This document shows, piece by piece, positions 34,601 to 42,317 of a DNA stretch of 64,000 nucleotides; positions within the stretch are counted from its first letter, which is position 1, and every line of letters starts with the position of its first letter. Origin of the DNA: Candidatus Roseilinea mizusawaensis (lineage in GTDB: Bacteria; Chloroflexota; Anaerolineae; J036; Brachytrichaceae); the NCBI GenBank assembly GCA_016841965.1, contig JAEANN010000046.1:62001-126000 (forward strand). Direction: 5' to 3'. Both the position numbers and the translations under genes were made by a program. Under the pieces are notes generated by a model, which saw only the letters and a program-made list of their open reading frames with translations, was not told the DNA's origin and made no database searches.

Positions 34601-36898
34601 GTACTCGGTTGCCATCGGGAAGCGCCACGGCAGGCGTGGGATCGAGCCGTACAGCCGGTTGCTCGACAACACCAGATAGTCTGCTTCGTCGAGCCAGTTC
34701 AACACCTGCGGCAACTTCTCCGGCGCATCTTCGGCGTAATTCTGAATCTGGCCGTCGCTGCTGGATGACAGTCCGACGTAGTACATGCCGTAGGCGTCTT
34801 TGCCCGGCAGGTTGCGCGGCACGGCGTCGTCCCAGTGCTCGTTGGCGACAACGCTGGTGCTGGCGAGCAGATCGTCGCCGGCGATGTGCTCGAAAGCAAT
34901 GAGGTACATGCGTCCACGTGGAATATCGGGGAAACGCAGGGTGGGATTGTCTGGGCTGACGACGGTGCGCGCCATGGCGATTTCCTGGCCGGTGGCCGGA
35001 TCGATCAGCGTAGCCAGCAAGTCGCCGACGCCTTGGAGTTTGTTGAGCGTCAATCTTAAAACGCCGCTGTCGCCGGGCGGGTTGCTTTCTGCGCTGCTGA
35101 CTGCGCCTTCTGTTGTCTCGGCGTGCAGCAACACGGTTTGCGACTGGCCGGGGGTCAGGCTAAGTGTGCGCAAGGGAAGCTGATACCGGTCTGTCACGGC
35201 GCCGTTGTCATCCAGCCACTCGGCGGTCAGTGCAGTGGGGATGTTTTCATAGGCCCAGTAAGTGGCGGCCAGGCGTGATACGGGTTGGCGGTAAATCGTG
35301 GTGAAGGCCAGCGCCCATGCCAACGCGCCGGCCAGCACGACCCCGATCAGGATGGCCGGGTTGAGCAGGCCGGCCATCCTGCGCCGGGCGCCCTTGCCCA
35401 CGCGCCGGAGTTGTCCCCCGCGCCATAATGCGATCAGCCACGCTGCGGCCAGCAGGCACAGCACGGGGTAGATCGGCAGCAGGTAGCGCATCGACTTGGT
35501 CCATTGCGTGCTCTGGTACACAAAGTACACGCCGCCCCACAGCACCGGGATCAAGTAAGCCCACCAGCGCCGGCCACGCCATAGCTGGCGCAGGCCGGCC
35601 AGCAGGCCGGCACAGGCTGCCAGCCCCAGCGGAATGCCCATCCCCCAGAACACCAGATTGATGAGCGGGAACACAATCGGCGTGCGATTGGCCCACTGGT
35701 GGCCGAAGGGCACATCGATTGTGCCGTTGACAAAGCCTTGCGCCAGCGCCAGTTTCTGAATCCAGCGTCCAGACGGCGCCACGAGCACGCGCACGGGTTC
35801 GGGCAGATTGGCGGCCAGTGCGCACACGCGGTTGAGCAGGTCGCCCGATTGTCCGGCGCATTGGGCAAGCGTCAACTCAAACTCGGACTGGCTGCTGCCG
35901 ACGAAGGCGTAGGGCTGGGCGACACGGAACGCGGCAAAGGCGCCCACGCCGGCCAGAACCAGCGCGGCGAACGTGCGCCAGATGGGGGCCGGCCCGCGCG
36001 ATCGGTCGCGCGCCAGAGCGACGATGCCGCTCAGCACGATCAGCGGAATCAACGGCCACACGCTGACTTTGCTGGCCAGCGCGCAGCCGGCCATGAGGCC
36101 GGCCAGCAGACCATCGGCAAGCACGCCGAAACGAGCGTCGATGGATGACCGACGATCGCCGACCGAAGATTGCCGCGTAACCATGCGCGCGCAGAAGTAC
36201 AGCGTAAGCATGGTGAACAACACGGCCATGCTGTCCACAGTGTAGAAGTGCGCCGACTGAATTTGCAGCACCGCAGCCCCGCTGAGCGCCGTCGCCAGCA
36301 ACCCAACCCGCCAGCCAAACAGCCGTCGGCCTGTCAGGAAGAGTGTGAGCAGGGTCAGCAGGTCGGCCAGCGCAGAGATAGCCCGCCCGATCAACGTGGT
36401 GCGGGTGAAGCCGGTGAATGCGCCGCGCTGGCACTCGACCGCTTCCTCACCGACGAGCAGGTGGGCGATCAGGCGTGGGGCGGCGGCAACGCCGGCGGGC
36501 GCAGCCGGCTGGGTCTGCGTGTCGCGCGAAATGCAGCCGCTGTCCAGCCATTCTGCGGCAAAGCGCCCCACGAATAGAGGCAGTGTACCGTACACATAGT
36601 CGCGCCCCCAACTGGTGTTAAACGGGTTAAGGGGCGACGCGCCAGAGTCGAAATATTCGCTCAGGTTCTGCGGTGTGCGGACGGTGCTGGCCAGCACGCC
36701 TACATAGCGCTCGTCGGGATGAAGAAGCTGGTCTTCGTCCCAGTTGAGGCCGGTGAAACGCAACCAGCCGGCTACAATGAGGACGACGATCAACAAGGCC
36801 GGGCGTAGTATCGGCCACACCCGCGTGCGTCTTGTTTTGGTGGTATGGGTGCGGCTTCCGCCGGCCTTGGTGAAAGTAGGCGAAGCTACGTCAGGCAT
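31643..36898 (-). CDS. Giant fusion: PMT-like glycosyltransferase plus DUF2298/YYY domain
   Basis: A 1751-residue protein, first gene of the envelope cluster. Residues about 25-530 are a PMT/GT39-like module (G-L-N-W-D-E-D-Q-L-L-H-P-D-E-R-Y in the first loop), about 545-905 a soluble domain, then a helix, a heptad-encoded linker (about 934-964) and a full YYY domain (about 965-1745) with G-G-E-K-P-M-D, I-N-Y-Y-Y-F-G-F and M-N-T-V-F-K-F-Y. The second module is clearly homologous to the 821-residue protein encoded downstream. It probably acts in sugar transfer on the outer face of the membrane; this is inferred. A 12-bp repeat expands R-T-L-Q/L in a basic loop near residue 1400. Start ATG 36898. 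Confidence 0.85.
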   Translation of the reverse strand: MPDVASPTFTKAGGSRTHTTKTRRTRVWPILRPALLIVVLIVAGWLRFTGLNWDEDQLLHPDERYVGVLASTVRTPQNLSEYFDSGASPLNPFNTSWGRDYVYGTLPLFVGRFAAEWLDSGCISRDTQTQPAAPAGVAAAPRLIAHLLVGEEAVECQRGAFTGFTRTTLIGRAISALADLLTLLTLFLTGRRLFGWRVGLLATALSGAAVLQIQSAHFYTVDSMAVLFTMLTLYFCARMVTRQSSVGDRRSSIDARFGVLADGLLAGLMAGCALASKVSVWPLIPLIVLSGIVALARDRSRGPAPIWRTFAALVLAGVGAFAAFRVAQPYAFVGSSQSEFELTLAQCAGQSGDLLNRVCALAANLPEPVRVLVAPSGRWIQKLALAQGFVNGTIDVPFGHQWANRTPIVFPLINLVFWGMGIPLGLAACAGLLAGLRQLWRGRRWWAYLIPVLWGGVYFVYQSTQWTKSMRYLLPIYPVLCLLAAAWLIALWRGGQLRRVGKGARRRMAGLLNPAILIGVVLAGALAWALAFTTIYRQPVSRLAATYWAYENIPTALTAEWLDDNGAVTDRYQLPLRTLSLTPGQSQTVLLHAETTEGAVSSAESNPPGDSGVLRLTLNKLQGVGDLLATLIDPATGQEIAMARTVVSPDNPTLRFPDIPRGRMYLIAFEHIAGDDLLASTSVVANEHWDDAVPRNLPGKDAYGMYYVGLSSSSDGQIQNYAEDAPEKLPQVLNWLDEADYLVLSSNRLYGSIPRLPWRFPMATEYYRALFNGELGFELAADFHSFPRIGPLHFNDQEMPQPLRRSPKTQGTPAGIWMPYPTAEEAFSVYDHPRVLIFRKTPAYSRALAEQVLGKYDLTRVIRQTPLQAVNTPRGMLFDDTTRAAQQAGGTWRELFPRESLLNQSQALAVLAWLALIEALGLAAFPLLFAAVRDRESRIQNTESRTQNSQSATPNPKSNIQHPKLLDGGYAFSKVLGLLLVAFVTWWLGSARIAMFTAAQIWTVVAALGIAGLFVWWRYRHELGALLKARAGVILATELVFLIGFGLWLLVRAGNPDLWHPYMGGEKPMDFAYLNAVLKSSYFPPYDPWFAGGYINYYYFGFVLIGAPIKALGIDPAIAYNLAVPTLFGLTACGAFGLGASFYAWRAGQPGTARASVRTNRAIVAGTLAAVFVVGIGNWGQPDVILPAWQKLGGIEDGTPALVATLNGILKWVQGQPLPIYPNWPYWNPTRLHEAVPIAEFPQFTFLYADLHAHMIAMPLAYLAMALALALAGGARRWFSIVMAALVVGALWPTNSWDYPVYLLLTLAAIAIGAAHEARCEGRACVGAFVRMALPAMIVFVVLTRAFYVPYLENYGSAYNQIDRWQAETTPLSVYRTIYGIFLIPLIVYFAWGVWRTLQRTLQRTLLRTLRSRSPGARRQWLVVGLIVSVATGALALILAGQHAPIAIIAVPMMTLAALAAVMPGASGPTRALWLMTAGAFALTVFVELFTLRGDIGRMNTVFKFYIQAWLLLSISAPVACVWQVERMSDKPMDATTAQPARRRLSLTFLKGAFVAGMTVSLFVAALYPAFAIPAKINDRYTRAAPQGLDGMAYMRYAERFEGIGGKERTFPLRYDYDAIRWMQDHVAGSPVIIEGTTGGNLYRWGNRFSIYTGLTAVVGWQWHQRQQRAALSDRIVYDRDDDLSEFYNTPDIGRALTLIRRYNAAYIIVGDLERVYYNEAGFSKFDEMVRLGYLAIAYQNPGTTIYHVKR
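32670..32714 (-). repeat. 12-bp in-frame repeats in the PMT-YYY gene
   Basis: Three full units (AGCGTGCGCAGT, AGCGTGCGCTGC, AGCGTGCGCTGT) and a partial fourth encode R-T-L-x tetrapeptides in a basic, presumably cytoplasmic loop. Confidence 0.85.
34007..34097. repeat. Thirteen heptad units at the PMT/YYY junction (heptad locus 6)
   Basis: Thirteen contiguous 7-bp units (TTTTGGA, TGTTGGA, TGTTGGA, TTTTGGA ... TTCTGTG, TTCTGGA, TTCTGGA, TTCTCGG). Because three units make 21 bases, the coding strand gives a heptapeptide period (E-S-R-I-Q-N-T, E-S-R-T-Q-N-S and so on). The paralogous YYY gene at 29100-31565 lacks any insert at the matching place. Confidence 0.92.
36140..36174. repeat. Five heptad units in the N-terminal part of the PMT-YYY gene (heptad locus 7)
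   Basis: GATGGAT, GACCGAC, GATCGCC, GACCGAA, GATTGCC in the coding sequence. They give S-S-V-G-D-R-R-S-S-I-D-A-R in a loop between membrane helices. Confidence 0.7.
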
Positions 36899-37036
36899 GT
36901 GTGTCTGGGTGATCGCGCGCGCTCAGAATTAGGTGCATGAACGATGATGCCAGACGTTGGTTCTGTCATGGCACACCGGAGCGCGACAATCCCGCCGATT
37001 TTAACCTATGAGCGCCCGCAATCGGCTCATCTGCTG

Positions 37037-37063
37037 TTGCGCGGTGTCTGCTCTCACTATAAT
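37037..37063 (+). promoter_or_regulatory. Candidate promoter of nagA
   Basis: A perfect -10 box TATAAT (37058-37063) lies 24 bases before the ATG. The best -35 candidates are TTGCGC (37037-37042, spacer 15) or TGTTGC (37035-37040, spacer 17). Confidence 0.45.
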
Positions 37064-37086
37064 GTGGCTGAGGAGATGAATGAACG

Positions 37087-38265
37087 ATGACCGGCGCATC
37101 TTCCGCCCCGATTGTAGTTGTGCGCTGCGGCACATTGGTTTTGCCGAACGAAACGCGCCATAACGTCAACGTGATCGCGCAAGACGGCGTCGTGCGCGAG
37201 ATCGCCGATCATGTAGACACTCCAGCGGGCGCGCTGGTGATCGATGCCCGTCAGCACATCGTCGCCCCCGGCTTCATCGACATTCACGTGCATGGCGCAA
37301 TGGGCGCAGATACGATGGATGCGACGCCGGAGACATTGGAGACGATGTCAGCGTTCTTTGCCCGGCATGGCGTGACGAGTTTTTTGCCCACGACCATCAC
37401 CGCCGCGCGTGAAGACATCGACCGCGCGTTGGATATGGTGGCCGGCGTGATGGCGCGTGGGGTCAGCGGCGCGCAGATTCTGGGCGCGCACATCGAAGGT
37501 CCGTATTTGAATGTCAAGCAGTGTGGCGCGCAATTCCCCGGACACATTCGCCCGGCCCATCCCGCTGAATATTGCGAGTGGTTTGCGCGTGGCATTGTGC
37601 GGCTGGTGACGGTTGCGCCGGAGATCGAGGGCAATCTGCGCATGATCGAGGACGCTCACCGTGAGGGCATCGCGCTGGCGATTGGGCACAGCGACGCCGA
37701 CTACAACACGTGTATGCATGCTGTGGCTTGCGGCGCGAATCAGGCCACGCACACCTTCAACGGTATGCGCGGATTGCATCACCGCGAGCCGGGTGTGGCC
37801 GGCGCTACCCTGTCGAGCGACGATCTGGTCGCGCAGCTCATCACCGACAACATCCATGTCCACCCGGCGATCATGAAGATTGTCGTGCGCGCAAAGTCGC
37901 CGCAGCGCGTGGCGGTAATCACCGATGCCATGCGCGCCACCGGCCTCGGTGATGGCGAATATGATCTGGGCGGCCAGACCGTTTACGTGCGCGGGCGCGA
38001 AGCGCGACTGGCCAACGGCAGTTTGGCCGGCTCTACCCTGACGATGGATGCGGCCTTCCGTAACATCATGGCGGCTGCCGGCTGCTCGCTCAACGACGCG
38101 GTGACGATGTGCGCCACCACGCCGGCCCGTGCGATTTTTGTGGACGATCGCAAGGGCACGCTGGCGCCGGGCAAGGATGCCGATCTTGTGATTCTGGACT
38201 CGGCTCTGACCGTGCGGCAGACGATCGTTAAAGGCCGGGTGGTGTTCGACGCGCAGGGCAACTGA
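37087..38265 (+). CDS. nagA: N-acetylglucosamine-6-phosphate deacetylase
   Basis: A 392-residue amidohydrolase. Metal and catalytic positions are all present: F-I-D-I-H-V-H-G (first His pair), H-I-E-G-P-Y-L-N (metal Glu), A-I-G-H-S-D-A, A-T-H-T-F-N-G-M and V-I-T-D-A-M (catalytic Asp). It converts GlcNAc-6-phosphate to glucosamine-6-phosphate and acetate in amino-sugar recycling. Length and motif order are normal. A ribosome site GAGGAG lies about 11 bases upstream and a TATAAT box precedes it. NagB is not in the window. It is divergent from the giant membrane-protein cluster. Confidence 0.95.
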   Translation: MTGASSAPIVVVRCGTLVLPNETRHNVNVIAQDGVVREIADHVDTPAGALVIDARQHIVAPGFIDIHVHGAMGADTMDATPETLETMSAFFARHGVTSFLPTTITAAREDIDRALDMVAGVMARGVSGAQILGAHIEGPYLNVKQCGAQFPGHIRPAHPAEYCEWFARGIVRLVTVAPEIEGNLRMIEDAHREGIALAIGHSDADYNTCMHAVACGANQATHTFNGMRGLHHREPGVAGATLSSDDLVAQLITDNIHVHPAIMKIVVRAKSPQRVAVITDAMRATGLGDGEYDLGGQTVYVRGREARLANGSLAGSTLTMDAAFRNIMAAAGCSLNDAVTMCATTPARAIFVDDRKGTLAPGKDADLVILDSALTVRQTIVKGRVVFDAQGN

Positions 38266-38289
38266 TCGCTGTCAGGGTGCGCGCAATGG

Positions 38290-38295
38290 TATGAT
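38290..38295 (+). promoter_or_regulatory. Candidate -10 box of the tRNA gene
   Basis: TATGAT lies 14 bases before the first tRNA base. A -35 box is not clear (CTGTCA-like, about 17 bases upstream). Confidence 0.35.
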
Positions 38296-38309
38296 TGTCG
38301 CGCATCGTC

Positions 38310-38381
38310 GGGCCTGTAGCTCAACGGCAGAGCAGCGCCCTCATAAGGCGTGGGTTGCTGGTTCGAATCCAGCCGGGCCCA
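38310..38381 (+). tRNA. tRNA-Met (anticodon CAT)
   Basis: A complete cloverleaf of 72 bases. The acceptor stem is GGGCCTG/CGGGCCC with one U-G pair, the D stem GCTC/GAGC, the anticodon stem GCGCC/GGCGT with loop CTCATAA (anticodon CAT at 38342-38344), variable loop GGGTT, and T arm GCTGG-TTCGAAT-CCAGC, with discriminator A and no encoded CCA. The first pair is G-C, so it is not the initiator type (which has an unpaired position 1). An elongator tRNA-Met is most likely; a tRNA-Ile2 with lysidine-modified C34 cannot be excluded from sequence alone. Confidence 0.93.
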
Positions 38382-38382
38382 T

Positions 38383-39480
38383 GTGTTCGCTTTCATCGCC
38401 GACTTCCTCATCTGCTTTGGCCTCGTTCAGTGGGTTGCTGCGTTTGGTGAGCTGCGCGGCCTGTCGGTAGTTGGCTTCCTCTATCGCGCCGGCATCGTCC
38501 TCGGCTTCGTCAGCTTTGTGAGCGGTGTGTATCTCGCGCTGGCCGAACCGGTTGCGCTGTTGCTGCTCTGGTTATTACCCGCTTGGGTGTTGGCTGCGGC
38601 GCTCTCGGTGGTGGGCGGCGTGCTCACGGCCTGGACAACCAATCCCACGCGCGCCCTGATGACCCCGCGCCCGGAGGATGGCTACACCGCTGTTGATGTG
38701 TGTGTGTCTGTGCCGGAAATCGGGCCGCAGGTTGAGATGCCGGCCACGTATTTCGTCCCCGTCGGCAGGCCGGCGCAAGGGGGCGTGTTGTTTGTGTGCG
38801 GGGCCAGCGATGATCGGCTCGCCTTCAAGTGGCGGCTTATCCGCGAGCTGCTCTCGGTCGGCCTGGCTGTATTGACCATCGATCCACCGGGGCACGGCGC
38901 GTTTCGCAGCGCGCCCATGACCAGGGCCAATGCGCTGAAAGCCGGCCGCGCTGCGCTGGCGTGGCTGCGCGCACAGCCGGGCATCGCGCGCGTGGCCGTG
39001 TGTGGAATGAGTTTGGGCGGCTGTCAGGCGATCAATCTGGCCGCGGAAGATACGCAGGTCAACGCTGTGGCGCTGCTGTGCACGCCGGTTCGTCTCGATC
39101 GGATAACCCGCCGCACCTACATCCGCGAGATTGCGGCGCTGTTGTTGCCGCGGAATCTGAGTCTGCTGCGCGAAGGCTCGGCCTGGACATTGTTGCGCGA
39201 GTGGCGCAGCCTGAAGCGGGCCTGGTTTGGAACCGATCTGTACCGGCTGATCGAAGAGCTGGACGTGTTGGCGGCTGCGGGCCGGTTGAATGGCCGGCCG
39301 CTGCTGATTGTGCATGGCACAGCCGATACAGCCGTGCCGGCCTCGAATGCGCGGCGCATTGCCAACGCCGCCGGCAGTGCGGCCCGTGTGATGCTCGCGC
39401 CGCAGGCCACGCATGTCAGCCTGGTGCTGTTTGCAGAGGAGATGCGCCGGCTGGCCGACTGGCTGGCGCGGCATGTGTGA
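38383..39480 (+). CDS. Membrane-anchored alpha/beta hydrolase
   Basis: About 365 residues. Two or three N-terminal membrane segments (through about residue 85) precede an alpha/beta hydrolase fold with the nucleophile elbow G-M-S-L-G-G, the acid G-T-A-D-T-A-V-P and the His A-T-H-V-S-L. The best start is GTG 38383, one base after the tRNA discriminator nucleotide; the frame stays open into the tRNA, but those codons are the tRNA itself. There is no Shine-Dalgarno sequence other than tRNA bases. The substrate is unknown. A later GTG (about 38516) would remove the first helices. Confidence 0.75.
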   Translation: MFAFIADFLICFGLVQWVAAFGELRGLSVVGFLYRAGIVLGFVSFVSGVYLALAEPVALLLLWLLPAWVLAAALSVVGGVLTAWTTNPTRALMTPRPEDGYTAVDVCVSVPEIGPQVEMPATYFVPVGRPAQGGVLFVCGASDDRLAFKWRLIRELLSVGLAVLTIDPPGHGAFRSAPMTRANALKAGRAALAWLRAQPGIARVAVCGMSLGGCQAINLAAEDTQVNAVALLCTPVRLDRITRRTYIREIAALLLPRNLSLLREGSAWTLLREWRSLKRAWFGTDLYRLIEELDVLAAAGRLNGRPLLIVHGTADTAVPASNARRIANAAGSAARVMLAPQATHVSLVLFAEEMRRLADWLARHV

Positions 39481-39518
39481 ACGGCAGTGGGCCGGCGCTG
39501 TGTGTTGTGTTGTGGCGT

Positions 39519-39767
39519 TCAGGCTCCAGCCTGAATCGGCGTCCATCCCCGGCGCGGATAGCTGATATAGCGCGCGTTGTCGAACAGGCTGCGCCGGCGT
39601 GAGAATGTCTCGAAGTCGGCCACCTGTTCGGGGTGCAGTCTGCTTTGCACCACAAAATCGGCCTCGGGCGGATAGCACGCCATGTGCCACGGCACGACGC
39701 CGCGCTTGATCCTCGGCAGTTTGAGCCGGATGCGATAGACCGACGAGCCGACCGGAGGTTTGCCGGC
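39519..39767 (-). CDS. Small hypothetical protein, start unresolved
   Basis: Downstream of the TauE gene the minus strand encodes a protein-like stretch (K-R-G-V-V-P-W-H-M-A-C-Y-P-P-E-A-D-F, then F-D-N-A-R-Y-I-S-Y-P-R-R-G-W) ending at 39519. The frame is open back into the TauE gene, and the only clear internal starts are GTG 39695 and a Met at about 39683, which would give about 58 or 54 residues. Amino-acid composition is normal and not that of an antisense shadow. It may be a small gene coupled to TauE or the tail of a truncated one. No family recognised. Confidence 0.45.
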   Translation of the reverse strand, partial: AGKPPVGSSVYRIRLKLPRIKRGVVPWHMACYPPEADFVVQSRLHPEQVADFETFSRRRSLFDNARYISYPRRGWTPIQAGA

Positions 39768-40537
39768 TATGAAAAGATGAGCCGAATGGCGGCGATGCCG
39801 GCCAGGCTGAGCGCCAGAAAGTCGAACAGGCGTTGCGGGATGTGCGGCAGCAGCCACTTGCCCAGAAATGCGCCGGCAATAATCACTGGCAACAGGGTCA
39901 GGTTCAACGTCACCGTTTCAGGGGTGACGAGCGGGCTTTGCGGGTTCAACGCGCTTAGCAGGATGTAGATCGGCAGCTTGGTCAGGTTGAACATGAAGAA
40001 GTACCAGGCGGTCGATCCCATGAACTGTTGCTTGGGCAGCTTGAGCGCGTTGAAATAGATGGCCATGATCGGTCCGGCGGCGTTGGAGATGGTTGTGGTG
40101 AAGCCGGCGGCGCTGCCGGTGATCGCCACGCCGGCCGGCGAATGGGGCGTGAGCTGCTCGCCCCACTTGCGCCGGGCCAGATTGATCGCCAGCATCACCA
40201 GCACCAGCAGGCCGATGATAGGGTTCAGGCCGGCCTTCGACGCCGCGTTCTGTCCCATCACAAACAACATCACCGCGCCAATGGCGATGCCGGCCAGCAC
40301 CCAGGGGATCAGCCTGCCCAGGGTGTCCCAGCGGGCGTGCTGGCGATACCACAACACGGCAAATACGTCGCCCATGATGAGCATGGGCAGTGTGATGCCG
40401 ACCGAGTTCCACCCGCCGAAGGCCGTGGCCATCAACGGGACGATCAAGATGCCGAGGCCGGGCACGCCGGTCTTGGTGAAGCCGATGAGCAGCGCGCCAA
40501 GCGCGCCGAAAATCCATTGCTCGGGGGTGAGGGTCAT
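39767..40537 (-). CDS. TauE/SafE-family sulfite exporter-like permease
   Basis: A 256-residue membrane protein with seven or eight helices and the duplicated TauE/SafE layout: G-A-L-L-I-G-F-T-K-T-G-V-P-G-L-G in the first half and A-A-G-F-T-T-T-I-S-N-A-A-G-P in the second. The family exports or imports small anions (sulfite, sulfonates, organic anions); the substrate here is unknown. The upstream gene on the same strand, DUF4091, ends at 40577, so the two may be co-transcribed. Confidence 0.87.
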   Translation of the reverse strand: MTLTPEQWIFGALGALLIGFTKTGVPGLGILIVPLMATAFGGWNSVGITLPMLIMGDVFAVLWYRQHARWDTLGRLIPWVLAGIAIGAVMLFVMGQNAASKAGLNPIIGLLVLVMLAINLARRKWGEQLTPHSPAGVAITGSAAGFTTTISNAAGPIMAIYFNALKLPKQQFMGSTAWYFFMFNLTKLPIYILLSALNPQSPLVTPETVTLNLTLLPVIIAGAFLGKWLLPHIPQRLFDFLALSLAGIAAIRLIFS

Positions 40538-40576
40538 AAGTTTTTTAAGGTTCTTAAAGCGGCTCAGGGCGAAGGT

Positions 40577-42184
40577 TCAGGGTTGGGCTGTGGCAAGCAG
40601 GAGGTCGCGGGTGGTGGTGATCCACTCGGCGGACTTGGGGAAATCGTCGTAGTCGTTGAGGCCGGCTAACCGGGTATCATCGCGCGCCACGCCGAGCGAT
40701 TGCAGCAACGCATAGTCCTGCAGCGACTCGGCGAACACTTCCCAGCGCAGCGAATCGATCGGACCGTCGGGGCCGGGATAGACCATGAAGGGATCCCCGT
40801 AGGCCCAGCCCGGCCAGGCCAGGCCGGCCTGCTCGGTGAACGGGTCGATGAGTCGCCGAGTCTGCGATTTGTGCCAGTAGTTGTAGCCCCAATGCAGGAA
40901 GCCGCGCGCGTCGAGTTTGTAGAACAGCCAGCCGTTCATGCGGATCTTCGGTAGTGGCGTGTCCATCAACCGCTGGACGTAGCGCCCGCGCGGGCCGCAG
41001 CAGTAGTACACCCATGAGGGGATGCCGGCAGCCTGACAGTCTCGCGCCGCTGAGATACTCGGAATCGGGGTGTCGGTCAACCCCTCGCGCCCGTACTCGA
41101 TGTGGCTGAGCGCATCGGACACTTTCATCCAGGGGGCCAGCTCGGCCAGCATTTGGCGCGCCTTGCGATAGTTGTCCAGATGTTCCGCGCCCGGCTCATC
41201 CGATACGTGAAAGAATGACACATCGAGCAGATTCTCAGTGGTGAGGAATACGTGGAACTGCGGCAGAAACTGTGATAAGAAGGCGCGATACTTGTCGGAC
41301 GTGGCCGCGGTTTCGGGCGGCCACAACAGCGAGTCTGCATTGCGGCTGTTGCGATAGATGCGAATGGCGTGCTGTGCGCCCCATTGTGTGAACAGGTGGG
41401 TCCACTCGAAATAACGCGCGCCGCATGCGCGGGCCAGCCTGACCCATCGCCGCACGTTGCTGAAATCAAAGTAGTAGCTGCCGGGGGCCGGCTCGCTGAT
41501 GCTGAGCAATTGTGTGGGACGTTTGACGCCATCGGTGGGCGGTGTGAAGATCGGCACATACTGACAATCCGTTCCGTGCTCGGCCAGATTCTGCATGTAT
41601 GGCTTCACCACGTCCCAGAATTTCTCCTCGAAGGGTTCCAGCCTGTACCAGTCGCATAGCGCATCGGCGTAGAACCAGTGCGTAACGGGGAAATCCCGGC
41701 GCGGCGCCACGGTCACGGGATGCACATCGATGGTTGCGGTCAGGCTCTCGCGGTGTTCTGCGCCAAGAGTGAATGTGACACGCACGTCGCGTGGCCCCGG
41801 CGCGACCTCGGCCGGCACGCGCACCGTGATCCAGAATGCATGTGTCTCGAATGGGCCGAGCTGGACGTGCTGATCCGGGTAGAGCGGGTCGGGAGCGAAG
41901 CCGGGCACGTGGTTGACGCCGTCGAGTTCGTCGGGCGGTGTGTCGGTGTTGAGATGGGCAACCGGCACATAGCCCACGCGCCGGACAAGCAGACCGAGAT
42001 CATCTGGCCCTTCCACTGTGATGCGCGCCTCGATCGCGCCGGCGCTGAGATTGCGGACACAAGCCTGAGATGAGAGTCGTTCGTTGCGCGCGGCGCCCAG
42101 GACAAGCTGGCGCGCCTCTGACGCCGGCGTGCCGGGATAGAAGCGTTGCAGCGCGTGGCTGAGCCAAACAGCGTAGTCGGCCAT
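40577..42184 (-). CDS. DUF4091 glycoside-hydrolase-like protein
   Basis: A 535-residue protein. A beta-sandwich-like N-terminal part (about 1-150) is followed by a TIM-barrel-like region and the DUF4091 C-terminal segment (Y-K-L-D-A-R-G-F-L-H-W-G-Y-N-Y-W, then G-D-P-F-M-V-Y-P-G-P-D-G-P-I-D-S-L-R-W-E). Proteins of this kind are predicted glycoside hydrolases. Acidic candidates include D-E-P-G in S-F-F-H-V-S-D-E-P-G. No signal peptide. The start at 42184 (M-A-D-Y) has GGAGGA about 14 bases upstream; the longer frame adds 30 unlikely residues. It lies divergent from the NfeD gene. Confidence 0.82.
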   Translation of the reverse strand: MADYAVWLSHALQRFYPGTPASEARQLVLGAARNERLSSQACVRNLSAGAIEARITVEGPDDLGLLVRRVGYVPVAHLNTDTPPDELDGVNHVPGFAPDPLYPDQHVQLGPFETHAFWITVRVPAEVAPGPRDVRVTFTLGAEHRESLTATIDVHPVTVAPRRDFPVTHWFYADALCDWYRLEPFEEKFWDVVKPYMQNLAEHGTDCQYVPIFTPPTDGVKRPTQLLSISEPAPGSYYFDFSNVRRWVRLARACGARYFEWTHLFTQWGAQHAIRIYRNSRNADSLLWPPETAATSDKYRAFLSQFLPQFHVFLTTENLLDVSFFHVSDEPGAEHLDNYRKARQMLAELAPWMKVSDALSHIEYGREGLTDTPIPSISAARDCQAAGIPSWVYYCCGPRGRYVQRLMDTPLPKIRMNGWLFYKLDARGFLHWGYNYWHKSQTRRLIDPFTEQAGLAWPGWAYGDPFMVYPGPDGPIDSLRWEVFAESLQDYALLQSLGVARDDTRLAGLNDYDDFPKSAEWITTTRDLLLATAQP

Positions 42185-42317
42185 GCTTGTGTTTCCAGTC
42201 CTCCGAGATATGGGCGTAGTGTAGTGCGGGTTTGAGGGCGCGGGGGCGCAGGCGGGCGGGATATACTGAGTCATGCAAAAGCCGGATCAGTTTGAGTGCC
42301 GATAGGAAGACTGCCAG

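Noticed and set aside
38350-38382. Hydrolase start inside the tRNA
   Set aside because: Codons before 38383 are tRNA sequence; translation from within a mature tRNA is implausible.
39633-39968. Plus-strand frame opposite TauE and the small hypothetical gene
   Set aside because: No ribosome site, and it runs antisense to a clear TauE-family protein.
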